From positions 1-64,000 of the forward strand of contig NZ_BSNY01000007.1 of the NCBI RefSeq assembly GCF_030160235.1: a DNA stretch of 64,000 nucleotides. Direction: 5' to 3'. The notes beneath the pieces were generated by a model. It saw only the letters and a list, made by a program, of their open reading frames with translations. It was not told the origin of the DNA and did not search any database. Position 1 is the stretch's first letter; each line of letters starts with the position of its first letter. This document shows positions 44,666-53,517 of the stretch, one piece after another. The translations under genes were made by a program, and so were the position numbers. The DNA is from Mesorhizobium huakuii. GTDB lineage: Bacteria; Pseudomonadota; Alphaproteobacteria; Rhizobiales; Rhizobiaceae.

Positions 44666-46969
44666 GTGGCGCGCAGGATCACCGGACGGAGCCACGGCGA
44701 TCCGCGCACCGCCGACACCAGGGCCAAGGTCAAGGACGACTACAGGCCTTCGCGCGACGAAATCCTGCGCTATATCGCCGAAAATCCCGATCGTGCCGGA
44801 AAGCGCGACATCGCCAAGGCTTTCGCGCTGCGCGGCGATGACCGCATCTGGCTGAAAGACATTCTGCGCGACCTGCAGGACGAAGGCGTGCTCACCAAGG
44901 AGCGCAAGCGGCTGGCCCGCGTCGGCGCCCTGCCCCATGTCGCCGTGCTCGACATTTTTGGCCGCGACGGCGACGGCATCTTGCTGGCGCATCCGGCGGA
45001 GTCCGTCGGCACGGGCGAGCCGCCTGTCGTCTCGATCCGCGTATCGCGCAGCGGCAACGGTCCGGCGCCGGGCATTGGCGACCGCGTGCTGGCCAAGACC
45101 TTTCCGACCGATGATCCGTCGGGCCCCGCCTATACCGGTCGGGTGATGAAGATCTTCGAGAAGCGCACCGATGCCGTTCTCGGCGTCTTTCGCGTGCTGC
45201 AGGACGGCACTTTCCGCATCGAACCGGTCGAACGCCGCCAGCCCGAACTGATCGTCGACAAGGAATTCCAGAACGGCGCCAGGAACGGCGATCTGGTCGA
45301 GGTCGAGCCGGCGCGGGCTTCCCGCTACGGGCTGCCGAGAGCCAAGGTGCTCAACGTGCTGGGCTCATTGACCAGCGAAAAGGCGGTGTCGATGATCGCC
45401 ATCCACGCGCACGACATTCCGCATATCTTCCCGGCCGACGTCATCGCCGAATCCGAAGCCGTCAAGCCGGCAACGCTTGACCACCGCGAGGACTGGCGCG
45501 ACCTGCCGCTCGTCACCATCGACCCGGCCGACGCCAAGGACCATGACGACGCGGTCTTCGCCACGCCCGACCTCGACGAAAAGAATCCGGGCGGCGTGAT
45601 CGCCACCGTGGCGATCGCCGACGTTGCCGCCTATGTCCGCTATGGCACGGCGCTGGACCGCGAAGCCTTGAAGCGTGGCAATTCGGTGTATTTCCCGGAC
45701 CGCGTCGTGCCGATGCTGCCCGAGCGTATTTCCAATGATCTCTGCTCGTTGCGCGAAGGCCAGGATCGCCCGGCCCTCGCCGTGCGCATGACCTTCTCGG
45801 CCGATGGCCACAAGATCCGCCACTCCTTCCACCGCGTGATGATGAAATCGGCGGCGAAGCTCGCCTATCCGCAGGCGCAGGCGGCCATCGACGGCGTGCC
45901 CGACGACAAGACCGGCCCGATCCTCGATACCGTGCTGAAACCGCTCTGGGATGCCTATGCGATCCTCAAGCGCGGTCGCGCCGGCCGCCAGCCGCTCGAA
46001 CTCGACCTGCCGGAGCGCAAGATCATGCTCAAGCCGGACGGCACGGTCGATCGCGTCGTCGTGCCGGAACGGCTCGATGCCCATAAGCTGATCGAAGAAT
46101 TCATGATCCAGGCCAATGTCGCCGCCGCCGAGACGCTGGAGGCGAAGAAGCAGGCGCTGGTCTACCGCGTGCATGACGCGCCGTCGCTCGCCAAGCAGGA
46201 ATCGCTGCGCGAATTCCTGCAGACGCTCGGCCTGTCGCTGGCGCGCGGCTCGCAGATGCGGCCCAGCCAGTTCAACGGCATTCTCGAGCGCGTGCGCGGC
46301 GCCGACAATGAGGCGCTGGTCAACGAGGTTGTGCTGCGCTCGCAGAGCCAGGCCGAATATTCGCCCGGGAATATAGGCCATTTCGGCCTCAACCTCAGGC
46401 GCTACGCCCATTTCACCTCGCCGATCCGCCGCTATGCCGATTTGATCGTGCATCGCGGGCTTATTGCCGCACTTGGCCTCGGTCCGGGAGGACTGACGCA
46501 GGACGAAGCAGCTCGGCTCGAAGATGTTGCGACCCTGATCTCCGGCACGGAACGGCGTGCCATGGCGGCCGAGCGCGACACGGTCGACCGGCTGATTGCC
46601 GCTTATCTCGCCGAGCGCATCGACGACCGGTTCGACGCCCGCATCTCCGGCGTCACCAAATCAGGACTATTTGTCCAATTGCCGCAATATGGCGCCGATG
46701 GCTTCATCCCCGTGTCAACTCTGGGCGGCGATTACTATATATACGACGAAACGGCTCGCTCGCTCTTCGGAGAACGCTCAGGCAAAGGCTACCAGCTCGC
46801 GGACCATGTCGAGGTCCGGCTCGTCGAGGTGGCGCCGATGGCCGGCGCGATGCGCTTCGAGATGCTGACCGACCCAAAGCCCCTGCCAGGCTCTACCAGG
46901 TCGTTTCACAAGGCTAAGGGCCGCGCCCGTGCGTCGCAAACGCGACCGGGTTCGCGCGGCAGGAGATGA
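44666..46969 (+). CDS. rnr: Ribonuclease R
   Basis: 767 residues, GTG start at 44666. An N-terminal winged-helix region (SRDEILRYIAENPDRAGKRD), cold-shock domains, the RNB catalytic domain with the Asp cluster DPADAKDHDDAVF, motif YAHFTSPIRRYADLIVHR, a C-terminal S1 domain (RISGVTKSGLFVQLPQYGAD) and a basic tail. It degrades structured RNA 3' to 5'. It lies in the conserved topA-rnr-DUF983 order and its stop overlaps the next start codon cluster. Confidence 0.96.
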   Translation: MARRITGRSHGDPRTADTRAKVKDDYRPSRDEILRYIAENPDRAGKRDIAKAFALRGDDRIWLKDILRDLQDEGVLTKERKRLARVGALPHVAVLDIFGRDGDGILLAHPAESVGTGEPPVVSIRVSRSGNGPAPGIGDRVLAKTFPTDDPSGPAYTGRVMKIFEKRTDAVLGVFRVLQDGTFRIEPVERRQPELIVDKEFQNGARNGDLVEVEPARASRYGLPRAKVLNVLGSLTSEKAVSMIAIHAHDIPHIFPADVIAESEAVKPATLDHREDWRDLPLVTIDPADAKDHDDAVFATPDLDEKNPGGVIATVAIADVAAYVRYGTALDREALKRGNSVYFPDRVVPMLPERISNDLCSLREGQDRPALAVRMTFSADGHKIRHSFHRVMMKSAAKLAYPQAQAAIDGVPDDKTGPILDTVLKPLWDAYAILKRGRAGRQPLELDLPERKIMLKPDGTVDRVVVPERLDAHKLIEEFMIQANVAAAETLEAKKQALVYRVHDAPSLAKQESLREFLQTLGLSLARGSQMRPSQFNGILERVRGADNEALVNEVVLRSQSQAEYSPGNIGHFGLNLRRYAHFTSPIRRYADLIVHRGLIAALGLGPGGLTQDEAARLEDVATLISGTERRAMAAERDTVDRLIAAYLAERIDDRFDARISGVTKSGLFVQLPQYGADGFIPVSTLGGDYYIYDETARSLFGERSGKGYQLADHVEVRLVEVAPMAGAMRFEMLTDPKPLPGSTRSFHKAKGRARASQTRPGSRGRR

Positions 46970-46971
46970 TG

Positions 46972-47424
46972 ATGCCAAAAGAATTAGGGATACAAGAACA
47001 GGTTTTCGGCGGCGAACATCACACGGGCCGGGTTGCCCGGCCTTTGTGGACAGCGATGAAGCGCGGCCTCTTGGGCCGCTGCCCGAACTGCGGCGAAGGC
47101 AAGCTGTTTCGCGGCTTCACCAAGACCGTCGAGACCTGCAGCGTCTGTGGCGAGGAAATCCATCACCATCGCGCCGACGACCTGCCGGCCTATCTGGTCA
47201 TCGTCATTGTCGGCCACATCGTTCTCGGCGCCTTCATGGGCGTCGAAGCGACATCGACGCTTTCCACCTGGCAGCACATCCTCATCTGGGTGCCGCTGAC
47301 CATCATCTTGTCGGTTGCCCTGCTGCAGCCTGTCAAAGGCGCCGTCATCGGACTGCAATGGGCGTTCTATATGCACGGATTCGGTGGCGAAAAGGATGGG
47401 GCGGGCTCCCACCACGGCGCCTGA
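46972..47424 (+). CDS. DUF983 family membrane protein with zinc ribbon
   Basis: 150 residues from the third of three tandem ATGs (46966, 46969, 46972); the third is best placed after AGGAG. An N-terminal zinc ribbon (GRCPNCGEGKLFRGF and CSVCGEEIHHHRADD) precedes two membrane helices (about residues 70-95 and 102-122). Family function unknown, though the gene commonly follows rnr. Confidence 0.88.
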   Translation: MPKELGIQEQVFGGEHHTGRVARPLWTAMKRGLLGRCPNCGEGKLFRGFTKTVETCSVCGEEIHHHRADDLPAYLVIVIVGHIVLGAFMGVEATSTLSTWQHILIWVPLTIILSVALLQPVKGAVIGLQWAFYMHGFGGEKDGAGSHHGA

Positions 47425-47467
47425 TGCGCCGCTGGCGCAACACGCCAATCGCTAAGGCCACTTTCGC

Positions 47468-48238
47468 ATGCAAGAAGTTTCCGCTAGGTCCCTGCGCATG
47501 GAAGCAATGACCAAGGCGGATGTCGACAAGCTCGACCAGGGTCTTGCCGCACATGGCGGCCGGCCCCTGCGTCCGCGTGACGCCGCGACACTGATCCTAC
47601 TCGACCGCAAGGGCGATGAGGTGCTTGTGCTGATGGGGCGCCGTCACGCCGGCCACGCCTTCATGCCTGGAAAATTCGTGTTTCCCGGCGGCCGTACCGA
47701 TCCGGCCGACAGCCGCGTCGCCACGGCCACCGCATTGCATCGCGACGAGGAAGCGAAATTGCTGGCAGGTCCCGGCCGCACCAGTGCCGCGCGGGCCCGC
47801 GCTGTCGCCTTGTCCGCAATCCGCGAAACCTATGAGGAAGCCGGACTGCTCATCGGCGAGAGGGCGGCCTTTGCCTCCGACAAGCGTGACTGGCAAGGTT
47901 TTGTTGAACACGGCGTAAGGCCTTCGCTCGAAACGCTGCGCTTCATCGCGCGCGCCATCACTCCGCCCAACCGGGTGCGCCGCTTCGACACGCGCTTCTT
48001 CAGCGCCTGGCGCAGCGACGTCGCCGTCGAACTGCCGGGCGGTGGTCCGACCAACGAACTCGAGGAACTGGTCTGGCTGCCGCTTGCCAAGGCCAGGGAA
48101 GCCGACATACCCGACATCACCCGAATGATCCTGGACGAGCTGGAAAAGCGCCTCGCCCATGATCCGCTGCTGCATCCGGGCGGTCCCGTGCCGTTCTACC
48201 GGCTTGTCCGCAACCGCTTCACCCGCGAACCTCTGTAG
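47468..48238 (+). CDS. NUDIX hydrolase with insertion in the Nudix box (NUDT19-like)
   Basis: 256 residues from the ATG at 47468 (ATG 47498 also possible). The Nudix motif is split: FPGGRTDPADSR carries the first Gly, and about 35 residues later AIRETYEEAGLLIG gives the REUXEEXGU part. This arrangement is known in NUDT19-type CoA diphosphatases. Other fitting segments are RRFDTRFFSAW and LEELVWLPLAKA. It likely hydrolyses CoA esters or another nucleoside diphosphate derivative; the substrate is inferred. Confidence 0.85.
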   Translation: MQEVSARSLRMEAMTKADVDKLDQGLAAHGGRPLRPRDAATLILLDRKGDEVLVLMGRRHAGHAFMPGKFVFPGGRTDPADSRVATATALHRDEEAKLLAGPGRTSAARARAVALSAIRETYEEAGLLIGERAAFASDKRDWQGFVEHGVRPSLETLRFIARAITPPNRVRRFDTRFFSAWRSDVAVELPGGGPTNELEELVWLPLAKAREADIPDITRMILDELEKRLAHDPLLHPGGPVPFYRLVRNRFTREPL

Positions 48239-48239
48239 A

Positions 48240-48285
48240 GCAATTCCAGGAAAGGCGTGACGCGGGTTTTCCGTCCAGAATTGCG
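48240..48285. repeat. Dispersed hairpin repeat, copy 2
   Basis: Arms GCAATTCC and GAATTGC with inner GGAAA and TTTTCC, located two bases after the NUDIX stop and 33 bases before the MFS gene. The same design as at 33013-33055 and 63582-63626. Confidence 0.7.
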
Positions 48286-48317
48286 TAAGATCAACGAGAC
48301 AGAGTATTCAGCATCCC

Positions 48318-49496
48318 ATGACGGTCGATACCCAACCACAGGGCGACGAACGCGTACACTGGCTGCCGATGGTGGCGGCGATCTCGTCGATCAGCGTCGT
48401 CGGCATCGCCATCGGCCTCGGCATGCCGCTGCTCAGCGTCATCCTGGAAACGCGCGGCCACTCGGCTTCGATGATCGGCCTCAACACCGCCGTCGCCGGC
48501 CTGGCCTCGATCGCCGGTGCGCCGCTGGCGACACCGCTCGCCATGCGCTTCGGCGTCGCCTGGACCATGATTGCCATGATTGCCACCGGCGCGCTGGCCT
48601 TCGTCGGCTTCCATTTCGCGCCGAACTTCTGGATGTGGTTCCCGCTGCGCATCGTGTTGCATATCGCGTTGACGGTGCTGTTCATCCTGTCGGAATTCTG
48701 GATCAGCACATCGGCGCCACCGCACCGGCGCGGGCTCGTCCTTGGCATCTACGCCACCGTCCTGTCGCTCGGTTTTGCCGCCGGACCGTGGCTGTTCGCC
48801 CATCTCGGCAGCTCCGGCTTCAGGCCGTTCGGCGTCATCATCGCGCTGGTCACGCTGGCCGCGATACCGGTGCTGGCCGCGCGCAACGAAAGCCCCTCCA
48901 TCGTCGCCGATGGCGAAACCAGCAATTTCCTGCGCTACATCTGGCTGGTGCCGACCGCGACTTTTGCCGTGCTGGTGTTCGGCGCGGTCGAGACCGGCGG
49001 CTTCGCGCTGTTCCCGGTCTATGGCAACCGCATCGGCTATTCCGAAGCTGACGCCGCGTTGCTGCTGACCATGATTGGCCTTGGCAATGTGCTCCTGCAG
49101 ATCCCGATCGGCATGATCAGCGACCGTGTTTCGGACAGGCGCTATCTGCTGCTCGCCTGCGCCACGGTTGGCCTTGCCGGCACGCTGTTCATGCCCTTCT
49201 TTGCGGCGAACTGGCACCTCATGGCAGCGCTTCTGTTCGTCTGGGGCGGTGTCGTCGCGGCCATGTATACGATCGGCCTCGCCCATCTCGGTTCGCAGCT
49301 CTCCGGTCACGAACTGGCGTCGGCCAATGCGGCCTTCGTGCTGTGCTACGGCGTCGGCATGGTGCTTGGCCCACAGGCGATCGGCATCGGCATGGACAGT
49401 TTCGGGCCTTCCGGCTTCGGCTGGTCGCTCGGCCTGTTCTTCGGCGCCTACATCGCCCTGGTCTGCTTCAGGCTGGTGCGCAAGATCCTTCTGTAG
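48318..49496 (+). CDS. MFS transporter
   Basis: 392 residues with about 12 membrane helices in two bundles. The loop 2-3 segment LATPLAMRFGVAWTM and the second-half counterpart PIGMISDRVSDRRYLL (G-x-x-x-D/R-x-x-R pattern) identify the major facilitator fold. It resembles the YcaD-like group of sugar or drug carriers; the substrate is unknown. It follows the NUDIX gene but is separated from it by a hairpin repeat, so it probably has its own promoter. Confidence 0.85.
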   Translation: MTVDTQPQGDERVHWLPMVAAISSISVVGIAIGLGMPLLSVILETRGHSASMIGLNTAVAGLASIAGAPLATPLAMRFGVAWTMIAMIATGALAFVGFHFAPNFWMWFPLRIVLHIALTVLFILSEFWISTSAPPHRRGLVLGIYATVLSLGFAAGPWLFAHLGSSGFRPFGVIIALVTLAAIPVLAARNESPSIVADGETSNFLRYIWLVPTATFAVLVFGAVETGGFALFPVYGNRIGYSEADAALLLTMIGLGNVLLQIPIGMISDRVSDRRYLLLACATVGLAGTLFMPFFAANWHLMAALLFVWGGVVAAMYTIGLAHLGSQLSGHELASANAAFVLCYGVGMVLGPQAIGIGMDSFGPSGFGWSLGLFFGAYIALVCFRLVRKILL

Positions 49497-49532
49497 TGCG
49501 TCCGGGATGGATTCTGTTCCCGCGCGCGGCAG

Positions 49533-49558
49533 GCTGCTGACAGAACCATGTCAGCAGC
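49533..49558 (+). terminator. Hairpin after the MFS gene
   Basis: GCTGCTGACA and its complement form a perfect 10-bp stem with a 6-nt loop, 36 bases after the MFS stop. No T-run follows; a second small stem (GTGTCC...GGACAC, 49575-49602) lies immediately before the next gene. Confidence 0.5.
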
Positions 49559-49607
49559 CACGCGGTAAAAGAGTGTCCCAAAAACATCGGAAGTTGAGGA
49601 CACTCCC

Positions 49608-50066
49608 ATGATCGACAGCGGCTTTGAAACCACATCCCTGCGAATGACGCTTCTGTTGCTTGTGACCTTCCAGGCTCCGGCGGCGGATGTCGACCGCATC
49701 ATGGACGCGGTGGTTGCGATTGCCCCGCTGGCGATGGGCAAATACGACCGCAACGCCTACCAGTCGGCGCACGGCATCGAGCGCTACAGGCCTCTCGATG
49801 GAGCCGCGGCCGGCGCCGAAACCGAATTGCGCTGCCGCCCGGGCACCGTAGAGGTTTCCTTCGAATTGCCTGACGACCAGGCGCTGGCCAGCCGTGTCGT
49901 CGAGGCGATTTTCCAGGCCCATTCGTACCAGGAGCCGGTGATCCGCATCCAGCCGATCCTCGCCAGCCGCTCCAAGGGGCTGGACGACCGTGCCAATCCG
50001 AATCGCTGGTGGAACACCACCGGCGACTGGAAAAAGATTGCGGCGCCGGAGACGGAAAACGCATGA
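49608..50066 (+). CDS. YqfO/CutA-like (COG3323-type, PII-like fold) protein
   Basis: 152 residues. Residues 15-115 follow the pattern of the PII-like insert found in Nif3/YqfO proteins and as free-standing proteins: VDRIMDAVVAIAPLAMGKYD, a Gly/Pro-rich middle (GIERYRPLDGAAAGAE), VEVSFELPDDQALASRVVEA and HSYQEPVIRI (normally HPYEEP). The trimeric fold may bind metal or a small ligand. The C-terminal 35 residues are extra and unassigned. Confidence 0.68.
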   Translation: MIDSGFETTSLRMTLLLLVTFQAPAADVDRIMDAVVAIAPLAMGKYDRNAYQSAHGIERYRPLDGAAAGAETELRCRPGTVEVSFELPDDQALASRVVEAIFQAHSYQEPVIRIQPILASRSKGLDDRANPNRWWNTTGDWKKIAAPETENA

Positions 50067-50114
50067 TTTGCGGCCGTAAGGCGGTTCTGCTGGGGCGGAG
50101 AAGCGCGGCCGGGC

Positions 50115-50142
50115 TTGACTTTCCAGGCACGTTCTTTATGTG
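50115..50142 (+). promoter_or_regulatory. Sigma70-like promoter for rpmG
   Basis: TTGACT (50115-50120) and TATGTG (50137-50142) are separated by 16 bases, giving a start near 50149 and a leader of about 70 bases to rpmG. Confidence 0.5.
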
Positions 50143-50219
50143 TCGCGCCAAGTTTCCCGCGTCCGGGTGTTTTCCCGTGCTCCAGCGGCCAAAACCCCAC
50201 GAACAAACGGACTGATACA

Positions 50220-50387
50220 ATGGCCAAAGCCGCAAACATCAAGATCAAGCTTCTGTCGACCGCCGACACCGGTTTCTTCTACGTGACCAGCAAGAACAGC
50301 CGTACCAAGACCGACAAGCTGTCGTTCCGCAAGTACGATCCGGTCGCCAAGAAGCACGTCGAATTCAAGGAAACCAAGATCAAGTAA
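50220..50387 (+). CDS. rpmG: 50S ribosomal protein L33
   Basis: 55 residues, ATG at 50220, the exact family size. The sequence has [19 protein letters not shown] and [16 protein letters not shown]. It lacks the CxxC pairs of the zinc-binding form, so it is the zinc-independent type usual in proteobacteria. It has its own promoter and a strong terminator. Confidence 0.97.
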   Translation: MAKAANIKIKLLSTADTGFFYVTSKNSRTKTDKLSFRKYDPVAKKHVEFKETKIK

Positions 50388-50408
50388 TCTGGGTTTTTCC
50401 TATGCAAG

Positions 50409-50439
50409 CAAAAACGCCGCCCACCGGGCGGCGTTTTTG
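50409..50439. terminator. Strong intrinsic terminator between rpmG and the ABC ATPase gene
   Basis: CGCCGCCC (50415-50422), a 3-nt loop, GGGCGGCG (50426-50433), flanked by a run of A on the left and T on the right, so it can work in both directions for the convergent rpmG and ABC transporter operons. Confidence 0.9.
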
Positions 50440-50486
50440 TTTGCATACAGATGCTGCAGGCCGGGTCCCCCGGCCGCTGATTTCCT

Positions 50487-51554
50487 TCAGCCGACGCGGT
50501 CACCGCTTTTCGGATCGAACAGATGCAGTGACGCCGGATCGGCCGCCAGCCGCACGGTGTCTCCAGGCTTCACGCCGGCGCGCCCCATGGCAAAGACGCA
50601 GAGCTGCTGGTTGGCCAGTTTGACGTAGAACTGCGTCGAAAGCCCGAGCGGCTCCACCACCACCACCTCGCCCTGCAGCGCGCCGTCATCGGCCAGTCTT
50701 ATATGTTCGGGCCGTAGACCGATGGTGATCGCGTCGCCGTCCTTGAGCGGCAGGCCATCCGGCAGCCGCAGCTTCTGGCCGTCGGAAAGCACCGCGTCCA
50801 CCTTTCCGCCCTTCGCCACCGTTGCCGGCAAAAAGTTCATGCCTGGTGAGCCGATGAAGCCGGCGACGAACATGTTGGCCGGGCGGTCATAGAGATCGAG
50901 CGGCGCACCGACCTGCTGGATCAGCCCGTCATGCATGACGACGATCCGGTCGGCCATGGTCATCGCTTCGATCTGATCGTGGGTGACGTAGACCGAGGTG
51001 GTCTTCAGCTGCTGGTGCAGCGCCTTGATCTCGGCGCGCATGTGCACGCGCAGCTTGGCGTCGAGGTTGGACAACGGCTCGTCGAACAGAAACACCTTGG
51101 GGTCGCGCACGATGGCGCGGCCCATGGCGACGCGCTGGCGCTGGCCGCCCGACAATTGCCGCGGCAAGCGTTGCAGGAATGTGTCCAAGCCCAGCCGCTT
51201 GGCTGCGCCATCCACCCGCGCGTCGATGGTGGACTTCTGCGCCTTCTTCAGGAGCAGGCTGAAGCCCATGTTCTTCGACACGTCCATATGCGGATAGAGC
51301 GCGTAGGACTGGAACACCATGGCGATGTCGCGGTCCTTGGGCGCCACATCATTGACCAGCCGCTCGCCGATACGGATCTCGCCGCCGGAAGCCTCCTCCA
51401 GCCCGGCGATCATGCGCAAGAGCGTGGACTTGCCGCAGCCGGACGGCCCGACCAGGACCACGAACTCACCATCGGCGATTTCAAGATCGACCGCATGCAG
51501 GACGCGGACGGCGCCATAGTCCTTGCGGACCTTATCGAGTGTAACAGAAGCCAT
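50487..51554 (-). CDS. Carbohydrate ABC transporter ATP-binding protein (UgpC/MsmK type)
   Basis: 355 residues. Walker A GPSGCGKSTLLRM, signature QLSGGQRQRVAMGRAI, Walker B VFLFDEPLSNLDAKL, and the C-terminal TOBE domain (AITIGLRPEHIRL) define the CUT1 ATPase group. It energises the permease pair encoded just upstream (gap of four bases). Last gene of the cluster, ending at the shared terminator. Confidence 0.93.
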   Translation of the reverse strand: MASVTLDKVRKDYGAVRVLHAVDLEIADGEFVVLVGPSGCGKSTLLRMIAGLEEASGGEIRIGERLVNDVAPKDRDIAMVFQSYALYPHMDVSKNMGFSLLLKKAQKSTIDARVDGAAKRLGLDTFLQRLPRQLSGGQRQRVAMGRAIVRDPKVFLFDEPLSNLDAKLRVHMRAEIKALHQQLKTTSVYVTHDQIEAMTMADRIVVMHDGLIQQVGAPLDLYDRPANMFVAGFIGSPGMNFLPATVAKGGKVDAVLSDGQKLRLPDGLPLKDGDAITIGLRPEHIRLADDGALQGEVVVVEPLGLSTQFYVKLANQQLCVFAMGRAGVKPGDTVRLAADPASLHLFDPKSGDRVG

Positions 51555-51558
51555 CGAT

Positions 51559-52407
51559 CTATCCTTTGACGGCGCCGGCGGTCAGGCCGGTGACGAGATA
51601 GCGTTGCAGGAAGGCGAAGAAGATGCAGACCGGGATCAGCGCCAGGATGGACGCCGCCATCATCTGCCCCCAGTCGACGGCGAACTTGCCGATGAAGGTG
51701 AGCAGGCCGACGGCGAAGGTCTTCTGGTCTTCGCTGGAGATCAGCATCAGCGCGAACAGAAGCTCGCTCCAGGCGGCGGTGAAGACGAAGCCGAGCGTCG
51801 CGCCCATGCCGGGCAGCGTCAGCGGCACGATGACCTTGCGCATTGCCTGCGCACGCGTGCAGCCGTCGATCATCGCTGCCTCTTCCAGGTCCTTCGGGAT
51901 GCCGTCGAAGAAGGACTGCATCAGGAAGGTGGCAAAGGCGGTGTTGAAGGCGGTGTAGATGATGATCAACCCGGTCAGGCTGTTGATCAGGCCGATCTGA
52001 CCCATGACGCGGTAGATCGGCGGAATGACCATGACCAGCGGGAAAGTCTGGGTCAAAAGCAGCATCAGCGCCAGCGCCGCCTTGCCGCGAAAAGTGAAGC
52101 GCGACATGGCGTAGCCGGCAAGCGTGGCGATGATCGTCACCAAGGCCGCCGTCGACACCGAGACGATGACGCTGTTGAGGAAATAGCGCGGGAAATCGGT
52201 GGCTTCGAGCACGGTGACGAAATTCTGCAACGTCATGTGCGATGGCCAGAAGGTGATGCCTTCGGAATAGAGAAGGCGCTCCGGCGTGACCGAAATCTTC
52301 AGTGTCCAGTAGATCGGGAACAAAGCGAAGACCACATAGGCCGCGATTGCCGCGTAGAGGCCAACGCCGCCGAAGAACCGTTGTGAGGTTGAGCGACCCG
52401 CGATCAT
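51559..52407 (-). CDS. Carbohydrate ABC transporter permease (MalG type)
   Basis: 282 residues with six membrane helices. The EAA loop, which contacts the ATPase, is EEAAMIDGCTRAQAMRKVIV (its typical Gly at EAAxxDGA). It overlaps the upstream permease by three bases (ATGA), as subunits of one complex often do. Confidence 0.92.
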   Translation of the reverse strand: MIAGRSTSQRFFGGVGLYAAIAAYVVFALFPIYWTLKISVTPERLLYSEGITFWPSHMTLQNFVTVLEATDFPRYFLNSVIVSVSTAALVTIIATLAGYAMSRFTFRGKAALALMLLLTQTFPLVMVIPPIYRVMGQIGLINSLTGLIIIYTAFNTAFATFLMQSFFDGIPKDLEEAAMIDGCTRAQAMRKVIVPLTLPGMGATLGFVFTAAWSELLFALMLISSEDQKTFAVGLLTFIGKFAVDWGQMMAASILALIPVCIFFAFLQRYLVTGLTAGAVKG

Positions 52408-53330
52408 CAGACGTGCCTCACCAGGGAGCGGCGGATGGCGATCAGCGCGATGGCATAGGCAATGAGCAGGACGAGCAACAGCACCGCCACCGCCGAGGCA
52501 TAGCCCTTGTCCAGCGACTTGAAGGCGCTGACATAGATGTAGACCGGCACCGTGTTGGTCGAGCCGGCCGGTCCGCCTTCCGTCATGACGAAGATCAGGT
52601 CGGCGAAGGTGGCGATCCAGATGGTGCGCAGCATCACGGTGATGGCGATGGTCGGCGCCAGGAACGGCAGCGTCACCTTGGTGAAGCGTTGCCAGGGCGA
52701 AGCGCCGTCGATCGCCGCCGCCTCATGCAGTTCCGATGGAATGGATTTCAGCGCCGCCAAAAGCGTGATGGCGAAGAACGGAATGCCGAACCAGACATTG
52801 GCGACGATCGGCCCCCACATGGCGGTCGAAGGATCGGAGAGCACATTGGTCGGTTCAGCCTTCAGCCCCAGCGCGAACAACCAGTGCGGCAGCGGCCCGA
52901 TGATCGGGTTGAACAGCCAGGCCCAGGTCAGGCCCGACAGGAAGGACGGCACCGCCCAGGGCAGGAACACCAGCGCCTGCACCAGCTTGCGACCCCGGAA
53001 CGGCTTGTCGAGCAGCAGCGCCAGGCCAAGGCCGAGGAAGAACTGGAAGAACAGGCTGGCGACCGTCCACCAAAGCGTGTTGACCAGTGCCTGGCCCAGC
53101 ACATGGTCCGACAGCATCGCCTGGTATTGGCCGAGCCCGACATATTCGGACTTGAAGGCCGAGAATTTGCGGAAGGAGTAGCTGATGCCGATGACCAGCG
53201 GCACCAGCAGCACCACGACCAGCAGGATGATCGCCGGGCTGAGATAGAGCCAGGGCTCGATGGCGGCGTGTGACAGCCGCTTTCGTCGCGGCTTGCCGGC
53301 GGATCGGATTTCGGACACGGCGTAGGTCAT
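52407..53330 (-). CDS. Carbohydrate ABC transporter permease (MalF type)
   Basis: 307 residues with six membrane helices and a long charged N-terminus (RSAGKPRRKRLSHAAI). EAA loop: HEAAAIDGASPWQRFTKVTL. Partner of the MalG-type permease. It is separated from the solute-binding protein gene by 187 bases that carry an intergenic palindromic repeat. Confidence 0.92.
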   Translation of the reverse strand: MTYAVSEIRSAGKPRRKRLSHAAIEPWLYLSPAIILLVVVLLVPLVIGISYSFRKFSAFKSEYVGLGQYQAMLSDHVLGQALVNTLWWTVASLFFQFFLGLGLALLLDKPFRGRKLVQALVFLPWAVPSFLSGLTWAWLFNPIIGPLPHWLFALGLKAEPTNVLSDPSTAMWGPIVANVWFGIPFFAITLLAALKSIPSELHEAAAIDGASPWQRFTKVTLPFLAPTIAITVMLRTIWIATFADLIFVMTEGGPAGSTNTVPVYIYVSAFKSLDKGYASAVAVLLLVLLIAYAIALIAIRRSLVRHV

Positions 53331-53368
53331 TGGCTGAGGAACGGCTCCCTGGAGCGGCGTCGGGGACA

Positions 53369-53513
53369 GCTTCCTTCTCCCGTAGCACTACGGGGAGAAG
53401 ATGCGGCAGGCAGATGAGGGGCAGCGCGAAGCTATAGAGGCGTGGCGTCGCCCCTCATCCGTCCCTTCGGGACACCTTCTCCCCGTGTCACGGGGAGAAG
53501 GGAAAGGGGCGCT
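53369..53513. repeat. RIME-like intergenic palindromic element
   Basis: Contains the two hairpins CTTCTCCCG...CGGGGAGAAG (53373-53400) and CTTCTCCCCG...CGGGGAGAAG (53472-53499), flanked by complementary GATGAGGGG (53414-53422) and CCCCTCATC (53452-53460). This layout is that of the Rhizobium-specific intergenic mosaic elements as I remember them. It lies inside an operon, between the solute-binding protein and permease genes. Confidence 0.75.
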
Positions 53514-53517
53514 GCGC

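Noticed and set aside
43148-44992. 614-codon open frame opposite topA
   Set aside because: Antisense shadow of topA; no ribosome site or domain.
53369-53513. CRISPR array
   Set aside because: There are two hairpins of a palindromic mosaic element, not regularly spaced direct repeats with unique spacers.
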